Of a stretch of DNA of 64,000 nt, positions 35,516-45,846 are shown in pieces. Source of the DNA: Phaeotremella fagi. Its lineage: Eukaryota; Basidiomycota; Tremellomycetes; Tremellales; Phaeotremellaceae. The DNA lies in NCBI GenBank assembly GCA_001599715.1, contig BCHU01000006.1:1532765-1596764 (forward strand). Reading direction: 5' to 3'. Position numbers and translations under genes: made by a program. The notes beneath the pieces were generated by a model. It was not told where the DNA came from, ran no database searches, and saw only the letters and a program-made list of their open reading frames with translations. The stretch's first letter is position 1. Each line of letters begins with the position of its first letter.

Positions 35516-36676
35516 TCAATGGTTCATCATAATCACAATCTTCCCTCCAGCAGTTCCAGCTTCCATAACGGTGTGAGCTTCAACGATCTCATCCAAAGTA
35601 TAAGTTTTTCCCAACGTTATCTTCAATTTTCCATTCTCGACATCCTTGACCAAATCACCCCAAGGAATACTTCGTAATTCACCCGGTCCACCACTGTAGT
35701 TGATCAAAGCCACATACGATGGAATATCTTCCATAGGTGAGAACCCGTCTATGAGCCAACTATTTCCCGCCATACCTATCATACAACATAGACCTAGTTT
35801 ACGGTCCGGTCCTGAAATAGAGCATTTCAATGAATCGACCAGAGTTGTAGTTCCAACTAGCTCCAGAACTTTATTGAATTTACGTGAGGATATTTGCTTG
35901 TTGATGTTCCCGTCGTCGAATATGAATTCATCTGCGCCAGTGCTCAGAATTAGATCCTTCGATTTTGAAGATCGAGAAGTTGACGCAACGTAACAACCAT
36001 GGTTTTTAGCTAGAGACGCTGCTACTAAACCACTTGAAAATATTCAGTGGTGATTCCAATATCCACTGAGGTACTTACACGCTTGTGGTACCACCGCGAA
36101 TCAAAAGCCTATCACCCGTTTCGATTTTAAGAGCAAAGAATAAACTTCCCCATGCGGTTTGACACATTTCACCAATTGCTCCTAGTGTTCCCCATGGCAA
36201 TGAAGTTTCTCCAAATAGATAAACATGCTCGAAATCGACAACTGTGTATCTGGAGTGGTTGATGGGAATAATCAGAACTGTCAAAGAAGGTGTAGACACT
36301 ATACGTACTCTGCATATCCACCATCATGAGCTCTTCCAAGTCCGCCCATCGCCGTGAAACATTTAGCACCAATGGGAAGAGTTCCATCTGGACAAGCGAC
36401 AATGATACCTGTAGCTTCAATCCCAAGTATTCTTGGGAATTGAACACCAGGAGATAAGCCTTATAGTAGTCAGCATAATACGAAAGGATGAGAGATCGAC
36501 TTACCTTGCCTGGTAAACATCTCACTACGATTCATACCTGCAGCCATGATTTTGATAAGAACCTGGCCATCTTTCGGTACTGGGATCGGTCTAGTCTCAA
36601 TCTTGAGATTACTGGGTGGACCAGGATTGTGTAGGACTGCAGCTTTCATCGTTGTTCCATATCCTTGGGAGCTCAT
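35516..36676 (-). CDS. Quinone oxidoreductase-like MDR enzyme
   Basis: NADPH-dependent medium-chain reductase without the catalytic zinc ligands, as in quinone oxidoreductases. Starts [19 protein letters not shown]. GroES-like part: [42 protein letters not shown]. Nucleotide-binding part: [37 protein letters not shown] across an intron, then [11 protein letters not shown]-terminal [19 protein letters not shown] matches the family end. About five exons. It shares an 804-bp divergent upstream region with an OPT transporter. Confidence 0.9.
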
Positions 36677-37480
36677 TGTCTTAGGTGGTGATGATTATGA
36701 TAGAGCATCCTAAAGTGACTAACTTCATACTATGGATGCCTGATTGAGATAGGCGTGAGAAACACGCGCACAGCTAAACACCATTTTAAGATATAATCAA
36801 ACGCCGCAAATTTCCGTGTGACGTTTTCACAATGCAACTCGCCCAACTTCTCGCCAGTAGTCGATCGTCGAGGTGCGCGAATCGTAAAACAGACGACTGC
36901 CTGTCGGTATTGGAAGTAAGCGGAAAGCAAAGACCTCTTCCTAAACGTACCCGTACATGTCATGTACATGTCATCCCCCACTGTAGAAAAATATCTCTTA
37001 TCAGCAGACTTATACAGATGCAACATGGCATCGAAACTTAATCAACGACTTAGTTCCCGTTTTTTAATTATCATTAACATCATTAGTCTCTTTCAGTTCG
37101 CTTAACAATCTCACGATATCGTCATGCCGTTCTTTAATTGCATCCTTATCAAGCTTCCACATGCTGTTGATTAAATTTAGTGCCATTTCAACGTGCCGAA
37201 GATATCGGATTCCAACGATCGTCGAACCCTTAGCATGTGGCTCTTTTTTAATCAAGCCAGAAGAACTTAGAACAAATTTTCTTATCATGACTTCTTTTTG
37301 TTCCCAACGTGATCCAGTGGATATTTGGTGGATACTTTGGATTAAAATTGGAGCTAATGCTTTTTACCCACATGGATGTATTTTTCTTATGAACTTTGCT
37401 TCTATTTTCGTATTCCCATCAGATATAAGTTGAATGGACTATCTGGACTCGTTCTGCATCCCCACTGTTGAGCGTTCACC
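36677..37480. promoter_or_regulatory. Divergent upstream region, oxidoreductase and OPT transporter
   Basis: 804 bp. It contains an 11-bp tandem repeat (listed) and an isolated 74-codon frame on the minus strand (37064-37288) that I do not call a gene. Confidence 0.45.
36953..36974. repeat. Two tandem 11-bp repeats
   Basis: GTACATGTCAT occurs twice without spacing. The unit overlaps the palindrome CATGTACATG. Could be a protein-binding site or simple slippage. Confidence 0.5.
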
Positions 37481-40375
37481 ATGAATAACCTTGATATCAG
37501 TGCAAAAGTCGATTCACGACAAGGACCAAACTACGATGAAAAAAAGGACGATCTGATTGCAGATGTAAGTGGCAGATACACAGATACATACAGCACCAGA
37601 CTCCAAGCTCATGTCTTCGACGCTTAGGTCGCTGTCACTTCTCCTGACGATGTTGTGTATCAAACTGGAAGAGAGGATGGTGTGAAAGAGTAAGGGGTAT
37701 GCTGAAAATCACTGACCAGTAGGATGCTTGAAGTGACTGAGGATGACTTGGCTGTCACAGAGCAGAAACTGAGCACCATGTCCATCGAGCGTTGTCAGAG
37801 AGTAAGTACATAAACCGAGTTGTGTTGACGCTTTAAGATCATGCATCAAGTCAGAGAGCTCCACATGAACGATCAGAATTTCCCCACAATAACACTAGAA
37901 AAGATTAATCAATTCTTGAATAATCCCGATGTCATTGCCAACCCCCAAATCCATGCCGACCTCGTAACAGAGATGAAACTGGAGGCTCTCCTCGTAACTG
38001 AAAACTCACCTTACGCCGAAGTAAGGGCAGTTGTCGATAACTGGGATGAAGTCGATTTGCCCTCCTTCACATTTCGTACATGGGTTCTAGGTATTCTCTT
38101 CTGTGCCGCTGGCGCCTTCATCAACCAATTGTTTTTCATCAGAAATCCATCTGTCTACGTCACTGCCAACGTCGCTCAGTTGTTAGCTTGTAAGTGTTCC
38201 AAAAGGTCTCAACTGACCTACAGACCCCGCTGGCAAATTCATGGCTAGTGTCCTACCAGATTTCAGATTCAAGATTTGGGGAACAGAACATAGTTTGAAT
38301 CCAGAAAAATTCAATAAAAAGGAACACATGTTGATCACTATCATGGCAACTGTCGCTTACAACACTCCTTATACGGGTTATACCGTCATCGCACAGGCGT
38401 TACCAGTTTACTTCAATCAACCTTACGCGTTCAATTTCGGTTACCAAATCTTGTCAACTCTTGGTACGAATTTCGTAGGGTACGGTTTAGCAGGTTTATG
38501 TCGTCGATTCTTGGTCTATCCAAGTTTCTGTGTTTGGCCAACGTCGCTGATCACTGTGGCGTTGAACAAGGCTTTTCATACTGAAAGTAACATTCCTGTC
38601 CCTGGACCGTTCAAAAGAATGTATACTTGGAGTAGAGAGAAATTCTTCCTTATTGCTTTTACAGGGATGTTTGTGTAAGGTATAAATGCGAGGGTGTACT
38701 GACTCTTAGATACTGGTGGTTCCCTGGTTTCATTTTCCAAGCTTTGTCACAATTCAACTGGATCAGTTGGATCGCTCCAAACAACATGGTCCTCAATAAT
38801 ATTGTCGGTGGTGTCAACGGTCTAGGATTAAATCCAGTGCCAACTTTCGATTTCAATCTACTCACAGTTCAAGGCTGGGTTCCCCTTGTTCTTCCCGCCT
38901 TTACGATACTCAACATGTTCCTTGGCATGATAATCTCATTCTTCATGATCGTTGGTTGGTACTTTACGAACGCGTTCGATTGTGGTTATCTTCCGATCAA
39001 CAGTAATCACGTATTCGATAATACTGGCAACGATTACAATGTTACCGCTATTCTTGATCCGGAAGGAAGATTCGATAACGATCTTTATCAAAATTATTCA
39101 CAAGCTTACATGGCATCAGGAAACCTGGTTCTCTACTTTTGGTTCTTCGCTATTTACGCTGCTAGTAAGTTTGTTACAAGAGCATAACTAATAATCGTAG
39201 CTCTATCCTATACTTTCCTCTACCATCGTCACGATCTCAAACTAGGTTTCCGAGGCATTTATCGAAGTCTGAAGAAACGAGTCAGCAAAACTGATGCCGA
39301 TGACGACTTGGCGGAAGATGTTCATTTCCAACTCATGAAACGATATAAAGAAGTACCTGAATGGTGGTATTTGATTGTCCTTGCAGTAGCGGCAGCCCTC
39401 GGGATGATAGGTGTTGGAGCTTGGCCAACTTTTACTGCACCAGCTGTTGTCATCTTTGGTATCATCATGGCTGTCATCTTCATCATTCCCGTTGGTCTAA
39501 TCACTGCAGTAACTGGCGTTCAAGTCACGATGAACGTGCTAGCAGAAACCATTGGTGGAGCTCTATCAAACGGGAACGCGGTCGAAATGATGTACTTCAA
39601 AATGTACGGTTACATCGCCGTGGCTCAAGCTGTCTACTTCTCCAGTGATCTCAAACTTGCTCACTACACCAAGATTCCACCTAAGCATACATTCGTCGCT
39701 CAGATGGTAGCAACACTGGTATCTAGTTTAGTTTGTACAGCGGTCTTCAACTTCCAGATGGGTTTCGATAATGTCTGCACGGCGGACGCCACTTTCGGTT
39801 TCACTTGCCCAGGTAACAACACTTTCTTCACCGCCGCCGTATTCTGGGGTACACTTGGTCCCAAACGTCTCTTTGGACCTGGCTCAAGGTTTAACACGTT
39901 GCTTATTGGATTTCCAGTTGGTTTTGCGTTACCATTCAGTAAGTCGCGGAGAGATGCAAAAGCTAACGTCACCGCCACAGTCATGTGGGGATTACAAAAA
40001 ATGTTCCCAAGATCGAGGATAGTTCGTCAACTTCATCCTGTGATGATTTGCTCAGGAGCTCTCCTTTGGAGCCCTTACACCTTCGCTAACTTCTGGCCTG
40101 TGGTCCCTATCACCTGCATCTCTTGGCTATACATCAAGAAAAGATATCTCGCCTTTTGGTCGAAGTATAACTATGTTTTGGCGGCAGCTTGGATGGCCGG
40201 AATCGCGATTTCGGCAATTGTCATTTTCTTCGCGTTGGAGATTCCTGGAGTTGAGATAAATTGGTGGGGAAACGAGGTCTCTTACAATGGTTGTGAAGGG
40301 ACGGCTTGTACTTTACTTGAAGTACCTGATATTGGGTACTTCGGGCCGACACCGGGCACTAATTCGTTCATTTGA
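37481..40375 (+). CDS. OPT-family oligopeptide transporter
   Basis: Proton-coupled plasma-membrane importer of small peptides (OPT family). About nine exons, roughly 860 residues. A hydrophilic N-terminus (MNNLDISAKVDS) spans three exons. The membrane body includes TFRTWVLGILFCAAGAFINQ, LLAYPAGKFMASVLPDF, MATVAYNTPYTGYTVIA, YGLAGLCRRFLVYP, and QALSQFNWISWIAPNN. EVPEWWYLIVL and HYTKIPPKHTF are conserved OPT segments, and later come GNNTFFTAAVFWGTLGPKRLFG and ANFWPVVPI. Ends GTNSFI. A 42-nt intron (39939-39980) is a multiple of three and free of stops, so the frame reads through it. Splicing gives ALPFIMWGL, the better family fit. Confidence 0.95.
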
Positions 40376-40955
40376 AGCCAGTGAAGTGTTAAAGGAGGGG
40401 TGGAGGAGTGGGGTGAGGGGTAAGATAAATAAGGGCAATTTTAAAGAATCTCAGCTGTCTTTGTTTATATCTGTGATGAGGAGAAGGGCGACGTTGTAGT
40501 GATAAGACGATTGCATATTGTACTCATGTTTTGTGTTTATGCAAAAAACGCCACAAGTCTGTTTGCTAATTTCCGATGTTCTTACTTGTCATAGATCGAA
40601 GCTTCGATGGCTCTGTTGATTCTTACTCACAGGGAATCAATCAATCAACATCTTTTTCTATTCTTTGCTTGCACGGTGCATCAGAGATCAATAAAGAGGG
40701 ATGAGACGGGATAAACTTATCGAGACACAACGTAAACACCGCGAAAGAAAAACGAGGGGATCGAATAAGGAATTCGTCACACTTCGTATTTACGCTTCAG
40801 ATTTACATTATTGTGCTTACAACAACACCCTTGACTCGAGATATGAAGCAACGCAATGTTTGTGAAGAGAGCACAATCAAACTTTGAGAATACACCCAGT
40901 GCTTGTTGTAATCTTCAGTCCTCGCTCGACCACCCAGCAATACGATAAACTACAC
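40376..40955. other. Intergenic, no gene seen
   Basis: 3' flank of the OPT gene and upstream region of the intronless hypothetical gene. Confidence 0.5.
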
Positions 40956-42203
40956 ATGCCTAATCGAAAATCATCGAAGAAACTGCATAAACCTCGCACG
41001 GTTGCCAAACCACCCCAAACCACCTACACCAGTAGCAGTCAAACCAGCATCCCCTCCCACCAACCTCGAGTTCAATGGGCAGACCTCGACCTTGACATCA
41101 AACTGTTGATCGCGCTTTTGACAGAGGACAAGGAAACGCAACGGGCCTTGGGCGAAGCCGACATCTCACTCATCCCCCCTATCGTCAAAGATCCTGCACT
41201 TTTTAGACGTCAAGATTTGTTAACGAAAGCTAAACAACAAACCAGAATATTCCCCGATGAACCTCCAGCACTGCTCACCGATCTCCAGGTTTTCCAACAA
41301 TTCCTTCCCGAGTATTTGGCCAAAGATCACGGCTCTCATTTTTGGTCTCTTGAAAAGCAGAACAGTGTGGAAGATCTCAAAGAAATCTGTCAACTGGTGG
41401 ACGGCAAAGCTGACATGTTGTTTTTGAGGTACGAACAAGAAGATTGGAAAGATGAATACAAAGACATCCCTGTAGATATACATGTGGACATTGGGATAGA
41501 GGAAACTTTTTACAAGAGAAATCAACCACTATGGACGGCACCTCCTCCAGTAAATTGTCTCCTCCTTGGTGCACGGGAAAACCCAGGTGGTCATCCCCGC
41601 TATGAACCTATTCATGGCCGACATGCTTTTGCATCAACCCATGCTCTTGACAGGGTCGACCTTTTTCAAATGGATCTTACTGACGGTCGCGTGGATCTTT
41701 CCAAAATAGTTGAATGCGGCGCGATGGAATTATGGAATTGTAAAATTGGGAAAGGAAACTTTGGTCTACGTTGGCCAGCAAAAGTTTGCTACATTCGTAT
41801 GATACATTGTCAATTCTTGGATCAATCGGATACAGCTGAACTACCTGATGGGTTGATCGATTTGGAAATCAGTTCCAGTCCGTTTGCTTCCGAATCTGAT
41901 CACTTCAAATTTCCATCGACCCTCACGGTATTACACAGTAGATCAAGCCCGATATCCAGTCATGCTCTTCCTGATCTCCCGTCTGGATTCAAAGATCTGT
42001 GGTTCAGTTCAAAAACGCTTGATCCCAACCTCAGAGACCTAGTCTTTCCTCCCAGCATTGAGAAAATTCACCTTCAAGATGTCAAGGAAAGGGGAGTAGA
42101 GTCGACACGTCGACAGAAACTGTTTAAACGAAATTGGGAGCGTGATCTCAGATTGAGACATCCAAATTCAGAGGTTCGCGTTGATAGTTCCCATCATGCA
42201 TAA
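40956..42203 (+). CDS. Intronless hypothetical protein with leucine-rich-like repeats
   Basis: Single open frame of 415 residues from MPNRKSSKKLHK. An in-frame ATG 72 nt upstream (40884) would add 24 residues. The basic N-terminus precedes a helical part. From about residue 200 there are irregular units with a leucine/proline pattern: ELPDGLIDLEISSSPF, FPSTLTVLHSRSSP, LPSGFKDLWFSSKTL, FPPSIEKIHLQDV. The spacing recalls FNIP or leucine-rich repeats, and such proteins often serve as binding scaffolds or F-box substrate receptors (inference). Lack of introns over 1.2 kb is unusual beside its neighbours. Function unknown. Confidence 0.65.
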   Translation: MPNRKSSKKLHKPRTVAKPPQTTYTSSSQTSIPSHQPRVQWADLDLDIKLLIALLTEDKETQRALGEADISLIPPIVKDPALFRRQDLLTKAKQQTRIFPDEPPALLTDLQVFQQFLPEYLAKDHGSHFWSLEKQNSVEDLKEICQLVDGKADMLFLRYEQEDWKDEYKDIPVDIHVDIGIEETFYKRNQPLWTAPPPVNCLLLGARENPGGHPRYEPIHGRHAFASTHALDRVDLFQMDLTDGRVDLSKIVECGAMELWNCKIGKGNFGLRWPAKVCYIRMIHCQFLDQSDTAELPDGLIDLEISSSPFASESDHFKFPSTLTVLHSRSSPISSHALPDLPSGFKDLWFSSKTLDPNLRDLVFPPSIEKIHLQDVKERGVESTRRQKLFKRNWERDLRLRHPNSEVRVDSSHHA

Positions 42204-42470
42204 CATCACCACCACTTCATTCGAAACATATCCTCCATCGATAACACTCGAAGATCTCACTTTGGATTTTAAGCAATTCACCCTTCCACTTTCTAGAAGG
42301 CACCCCGCTCAAAATACCGGTCCCCAGATCAGAGTTCATTTCGAACCGGGTATTGTAGCTGTGAGTTGACGTTTCAAAGTTCGAAGAAGCGAGTGCTGAC
42401 CTTTCCACAGCAGTTGCTTATTCAGCTTCAACGATTACAAGGGGGATGGGACGTCATGTTGTTAGATTAG
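42196..42470 (+). CDS. Possible small protein overlapping the preceding gene
   Basis: The ATG at 42196 overlaps the previous stop by 8 nt in another frame. Exon 42196-42360 (MHNITTTSFETYPPSITLED) joins across a clean 50-nt intron (GTGAGT donor, TTCCACAG acceptor) to 42411-42470, giving 74 residues. It could instead be a downstream exon of the preceding gene. No domain. Weak. Confidence 0.3.
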
Positions 42471-42985
42471 CGATGGCCGAAGTACTCGTTGAGACTTACG
42501 AATCGCTAGAGATGAGGATGTTGAGGAAGGTGATACCATTTGGGCTTTGAAATGAAATTATAAGCAGAAAACAAACAAATGTTTAAACGCTTATTGACAC
42601 GTGTAGTGTTGGAACATCAGAGGAGTACGTAAAGATCATAATCGGAACTCGAAGTGGAAGGACAAAAGGCAGACTTGTTGTACGTTTAAGCTCAACTTGT
42701 ACTTGTAGCCTTTGAGCATCTCATCCACAATCTGTAGCTATAGCAGGTTATACAATATATGTACTTTCTCTAGTTGATTCTTTCCGGAAAAACCTGAGGT
42801 CGCGTGGCGACAAGCACGTCAGCGGATTACCGAAAGTAAGGCGCGATTATCATGCAACCTTGCATCATCTCCAGCTTAGCAAGAAATTCGCAAAAACCTC
42901 TACGGTTGAAAGCGACTGTTTGTTATAAAAGCAAAGAGATGATGAACTTGACTTTTCAAACCCAGCTTCACGAAAATTATCCAAA
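42471..42985. promoter_or_regulatory. Upstream region of the monooxygenase gene
   Basis: No gene seen. A TATA-like element lies at its right end. Confidence 0.45.
42924..42930 (+). promoter_or_regulatory. TATA box of the monooxygenase gene
   Basis: TATAAAA about 55 nt before the start codon at 42986. Confidence 0.5.
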
Positions 42986-44092
42986 ATGACCGTCGAATTC
43001 ATTTCTCTCACCTTCCCCAACGCCAGTACCGAGCTTGCTCCCATTCCCGGCGCTCCAGTCGACCCAGAGTTCTTAATCAGATATGCTCGCTCTTTAGACG
43101 ACGACGAGTTCAACTACACCCTCTGCCCTTACGGTTCAGGTGGTTTCGACCCATTCACTATCGCTTCGTTCATCATCGCTCACACCAAGAAACTCAAGGT
43201 TGTCATTGCTTTGAGACCCAACACCATGTTCCCTACAGTCGCGGCCAAACAACTTTCCACTCTTGATCAACTCAGTAGAGGCCGTGTCGTCGTTCATTTC
43301 ATCGCAGGTGGTAGTGACGAAGAGCAAGCTCGTGAAGGTGATTTCTTGAATAAAAACGAGAGATACGCTCGTGAAGAAGAATACATCAAGATCTTACGTC
43401 GTGCTTGGGCATCGTCTGAACCTTTCGACTGGGAGGGGAAGTACTACAAATTTGTCAACTTCAGTAACGGCGTCTTACCTGTGAACAAAAACATTCCAGT
43501 TTCAGTCGGTGGTTCTTCTGAAGAGGCTTATCGTGTTGGTGGTGCTCTTGCAGACATCTTTGGTCTCTGGGGGGAACCTCTCAAGGAGACGAAAGAGCAG
43601 ATCGATAAAATCTACGCCGCAGCCGCTGCAGCAGGTCGCGCTGCAAACGACAGACCACGAATCTGGGTCACCTTCCGTCCTATCATCGCCGAAACCGAAG
43701 AACTGGCTTGGTCCAAAGCTCATCACTACCTCGATTTGTTGAAAACCAACACCGCCAAGGGACAAGGTAAATCAAAACCCGATGCACCTCCTCCCCAAAA
43801 TGTCGGTTCCCAACGTCTACTTGATATCGCTAAAAGAGGTGAAGTTCAAGATCGTGCTCTCTGGTACCCAACCGTTACCGCCACAGGTGCTCGTGGCGCT
43901 TCAACTGCTCTTGTTGGATCATATCAAACCGTCATCGATTCTATTTTAGACTACGTTGATTTAGGTTGCGATCTTATTTCAATCCGTGGTTACGACAATT
44001 TCTATGATGCCGTTGATTATGGCAGATACATTCTTCCGGGTGTTAGAAAAGTTCTTGCTGAGAGAGCAAACGGGGAGGCTAGTAGTGCTTAA
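42986..44092 (+). CDS. Luciferase-like / alkanesulfonate monooxygenase, intronless
   Basis: FMNH2-dependent two-component monooxygenase of the bacterial-luciferase fold, closest in look to SsuD, which releases sulfite from alkanesulfonates. 368 residues in one exon, from MTVEFISLTFPNAST. Features: FDPFTIASFIIAHTKKLKVVIALRPN, PTVAAKQLSTLDQLSRGRVVVHFIAGG, NERYAREEEYIKILRRAW, FDWEGKYYKF, PVSVGGSSEEAYRVGG, and near the end GCDLISIRGYD. The size matches SsuD. In a region where most genes have an intron every 200-300 bp, the lack of introns suggests gain from bacteria or a retrocopy. A flavin reductase partner is not in the window. Confidence 0.9.
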   Translation: MTVEFISLTFPNASTELAPIPGAPVDPEFLIRYARSLDDDEFNYTLCPYGSGGFDPFTIASFIIAHTKKLKVVIALRPNTMFPTVAAKQLSTLDQLSRGRVVVHFIAGGSDEEQAREGDFLNKNERYAREEEYIKILRRAWASSEPFDWEGKYYKFVNFSNGVLPVNKNIPVSVGGSSEEAYRVGGALADIFGLWGEPLKETKEQIDKIYAAAAAAGRAANDRPRIWVTFRPIIAETEELAWSKAHHYLDLLKTNTAKGQGKSKPDAPPPQNVGSQRLLDIAKRGEVQDRALWYPTVTATGARGASTALVGSYQTVIDSILDYVDLGCDLISIRGYDNFYDAVDYGRYILPGVRKVLAERANGEASSA

Positions 44093-44405
44093 GTGTACGG
44101 GGGTTTCTCTTGCAATAGATAGTAGAAGATGCATTTCTTGTCTGTTTGAACGTGTGTTGTCAATCCCAAGACCAGTACAACACTTGGCTCGGCCGACCAA
44201 GCGTAGTACATTTCCAAAGTCGTAAGAATGAGCTGAAGTTGCGTGCTTTTGGAACAAATCGGTTAAACCCGGAAAAACATTCACTTCGTGATGGCACGTA
44301 ATTTGATTGTTCATCGAAGGGAAGGTCCTGTCCAAATTTCTGATAAATCGTTGGTGTAGGTGTTAACATCAACACATGAAGGTCTGAATTGCGGTTGCTG
44401 ACAAA
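44093..44405. other. Intergenic, no gene seen
   Basis: Short spacer holding the 3' end of the monooxygenase and the promoter of the next gene. Confidence 0.5.
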
Positions 44406-45755
44406 ATGACAGTTTCTCTTCTATCACGCTCAATAGATCCTGCAAAACACGATCCTCATTTCAACTCATTTTTCCAACAGCCCATGCCGTCACCCAAAGC
44501 CTCCAAACATTCGGCACCAACGCATCACCGAGCTCTTCTAGCCCACGTACCACCTCCTGGTCAAGAGGCATGGCAGCTATCCCCGTCTCATCCAGTTCCA
44601 ACGTTAGGTCGCGATCAAGTCTTGGTCAAGACCAGCTGTGTGGCACTGAATCCTTTCGATTGGCAATCAGTGGTCTACAAGTTTGGAGTTGGTCCGGAGC
44701 AAAAAGTGATGGGCCGGGATGGGGCTGGGGTAGTGATAGCTGTAGGAGAAGAAGTTGATCGATTTCGAACAGGTGATAGGGTAGGTTAGACGGTCTACTT
44801 TCTGCTCACCATTAGGTGTGGTTCTGTGCCAATCCAGCCGCGGTCGGTACTGGGGCGTTTCAAGAGTATTCTGTTCACTCAGCGCGGGAAGTTGGCCACA
44901 CGCCGCCATACATGAGTGACGAGCAAGCAGCGTCACTAGGTTCAGGTTTGATAACAGCTGGAATCATTTTGTACAAAACGCTGGGAATAGATATGGAGTT
45001 GGCAACCGCGAAATCACAGCATCGTCCATGGTTTCTGATCTGGGGTGGCGCTGGCGCTACTGGAGTTTTCCTGATACAGCTTGTACACTTATTGGGATAT
45101 AGAGTAATCTGTGCTGGTTCGCCTGTGAATCACGCGTATCTGTTTTCACTAGGAGCTGATGTGGTTCTTGATAGGTGGATGGAATCCACACAACTGGCAG
45201 ATAGGATCAGAGAAGCTACCGATGATGAGGTAAGAAGAAACGCGTATAGTGTTGACGAATTAGGTTTATCTGGCGGTGGATAATGTTGGTAGTCCGACGG
45301 CAACTCTTTGTCAACAAATCCTACAAGGTTCAAAGCAATGGCGAACAGAACATGGTCTACCGCTGAATTCTCCCCAACAGACGAGCAGATTGATAGCGAT
45401 TGCAGGTTCTCCAACAAGTACCAACGACTCAGACTCTCTTCGACCGATCGAGTCCCCTCGCCTAAGTTTTTCGACCACGTTCTTCGGCCATCCAGAATTT
45501 TCTGAAAGATTGTTGGACTTTTTTGGTGATTTGCTGAATACCCGACGGATCCAACCTATGAGAATCGCTATAAGAAGTGGCGGGCTCGATGGCATCGTGG
45601 AGGGTTTAGAAATCTTACGGAAAGGAAGCGTCATTGGAGGTCATAAACTGGTGACTAGGGTGGAAGGTGGCTTGGAAGATCGTAGAGAGGAGAAACAAGA
45701 CAAAAACGACTTTGCCGAGGAGATACCTCGACCCACCCTTGTGGAGGTCTTGTAG
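44406..45755 (+). CDS. Enoyl-reductase-like MDR enzyme (ToxD/LovC type)
   Basis: Three exons, about 420 residues. N-terminal extension, then the GroES-like fold: QVLVKTSCVALNPFDWQSV, MGRDGAGVVIAVGEEVDRFRTGDR across an intron to VWFCANPAAVGTGAFQEYSV. The DEQAASLGSGLITAGIILYKT segment is typical of trans-acting enoyl reductases and related zinc-free dehydrogenases. The Rossmann motif is IWGGAGATGVFLIQLVHLLGY, followed by SLGADVVLD. A second intron joins DDEVYLAVDNVG. Ends PTLVEVL. In pathways the family often works beside a polyketide synthase, but none is present here, so a general NADPH-dependent reductase is as likely. Confidence 0.88.
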
Positions 45756-45846
45756 GATTAGATTGGACGTTGCATTATAGAGTCACAAGTTTGATACTGC
45801 GGTATACATAAGTGTTACAGTCGCATCATTGGCGCGATCCATGCTG

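Noticed and set aside
37064..37288. 74-codon minus-strand frame with a helical charged C-terminus
   Set aside because: Looks protein-like, but there is no upstream exon, domain or paralogue in the window. Too short to support alone.
42181..42195. Extension of the small frame upstream of 42196
   Set aside because: It would begin at TTG; the first ATG is at 42196.
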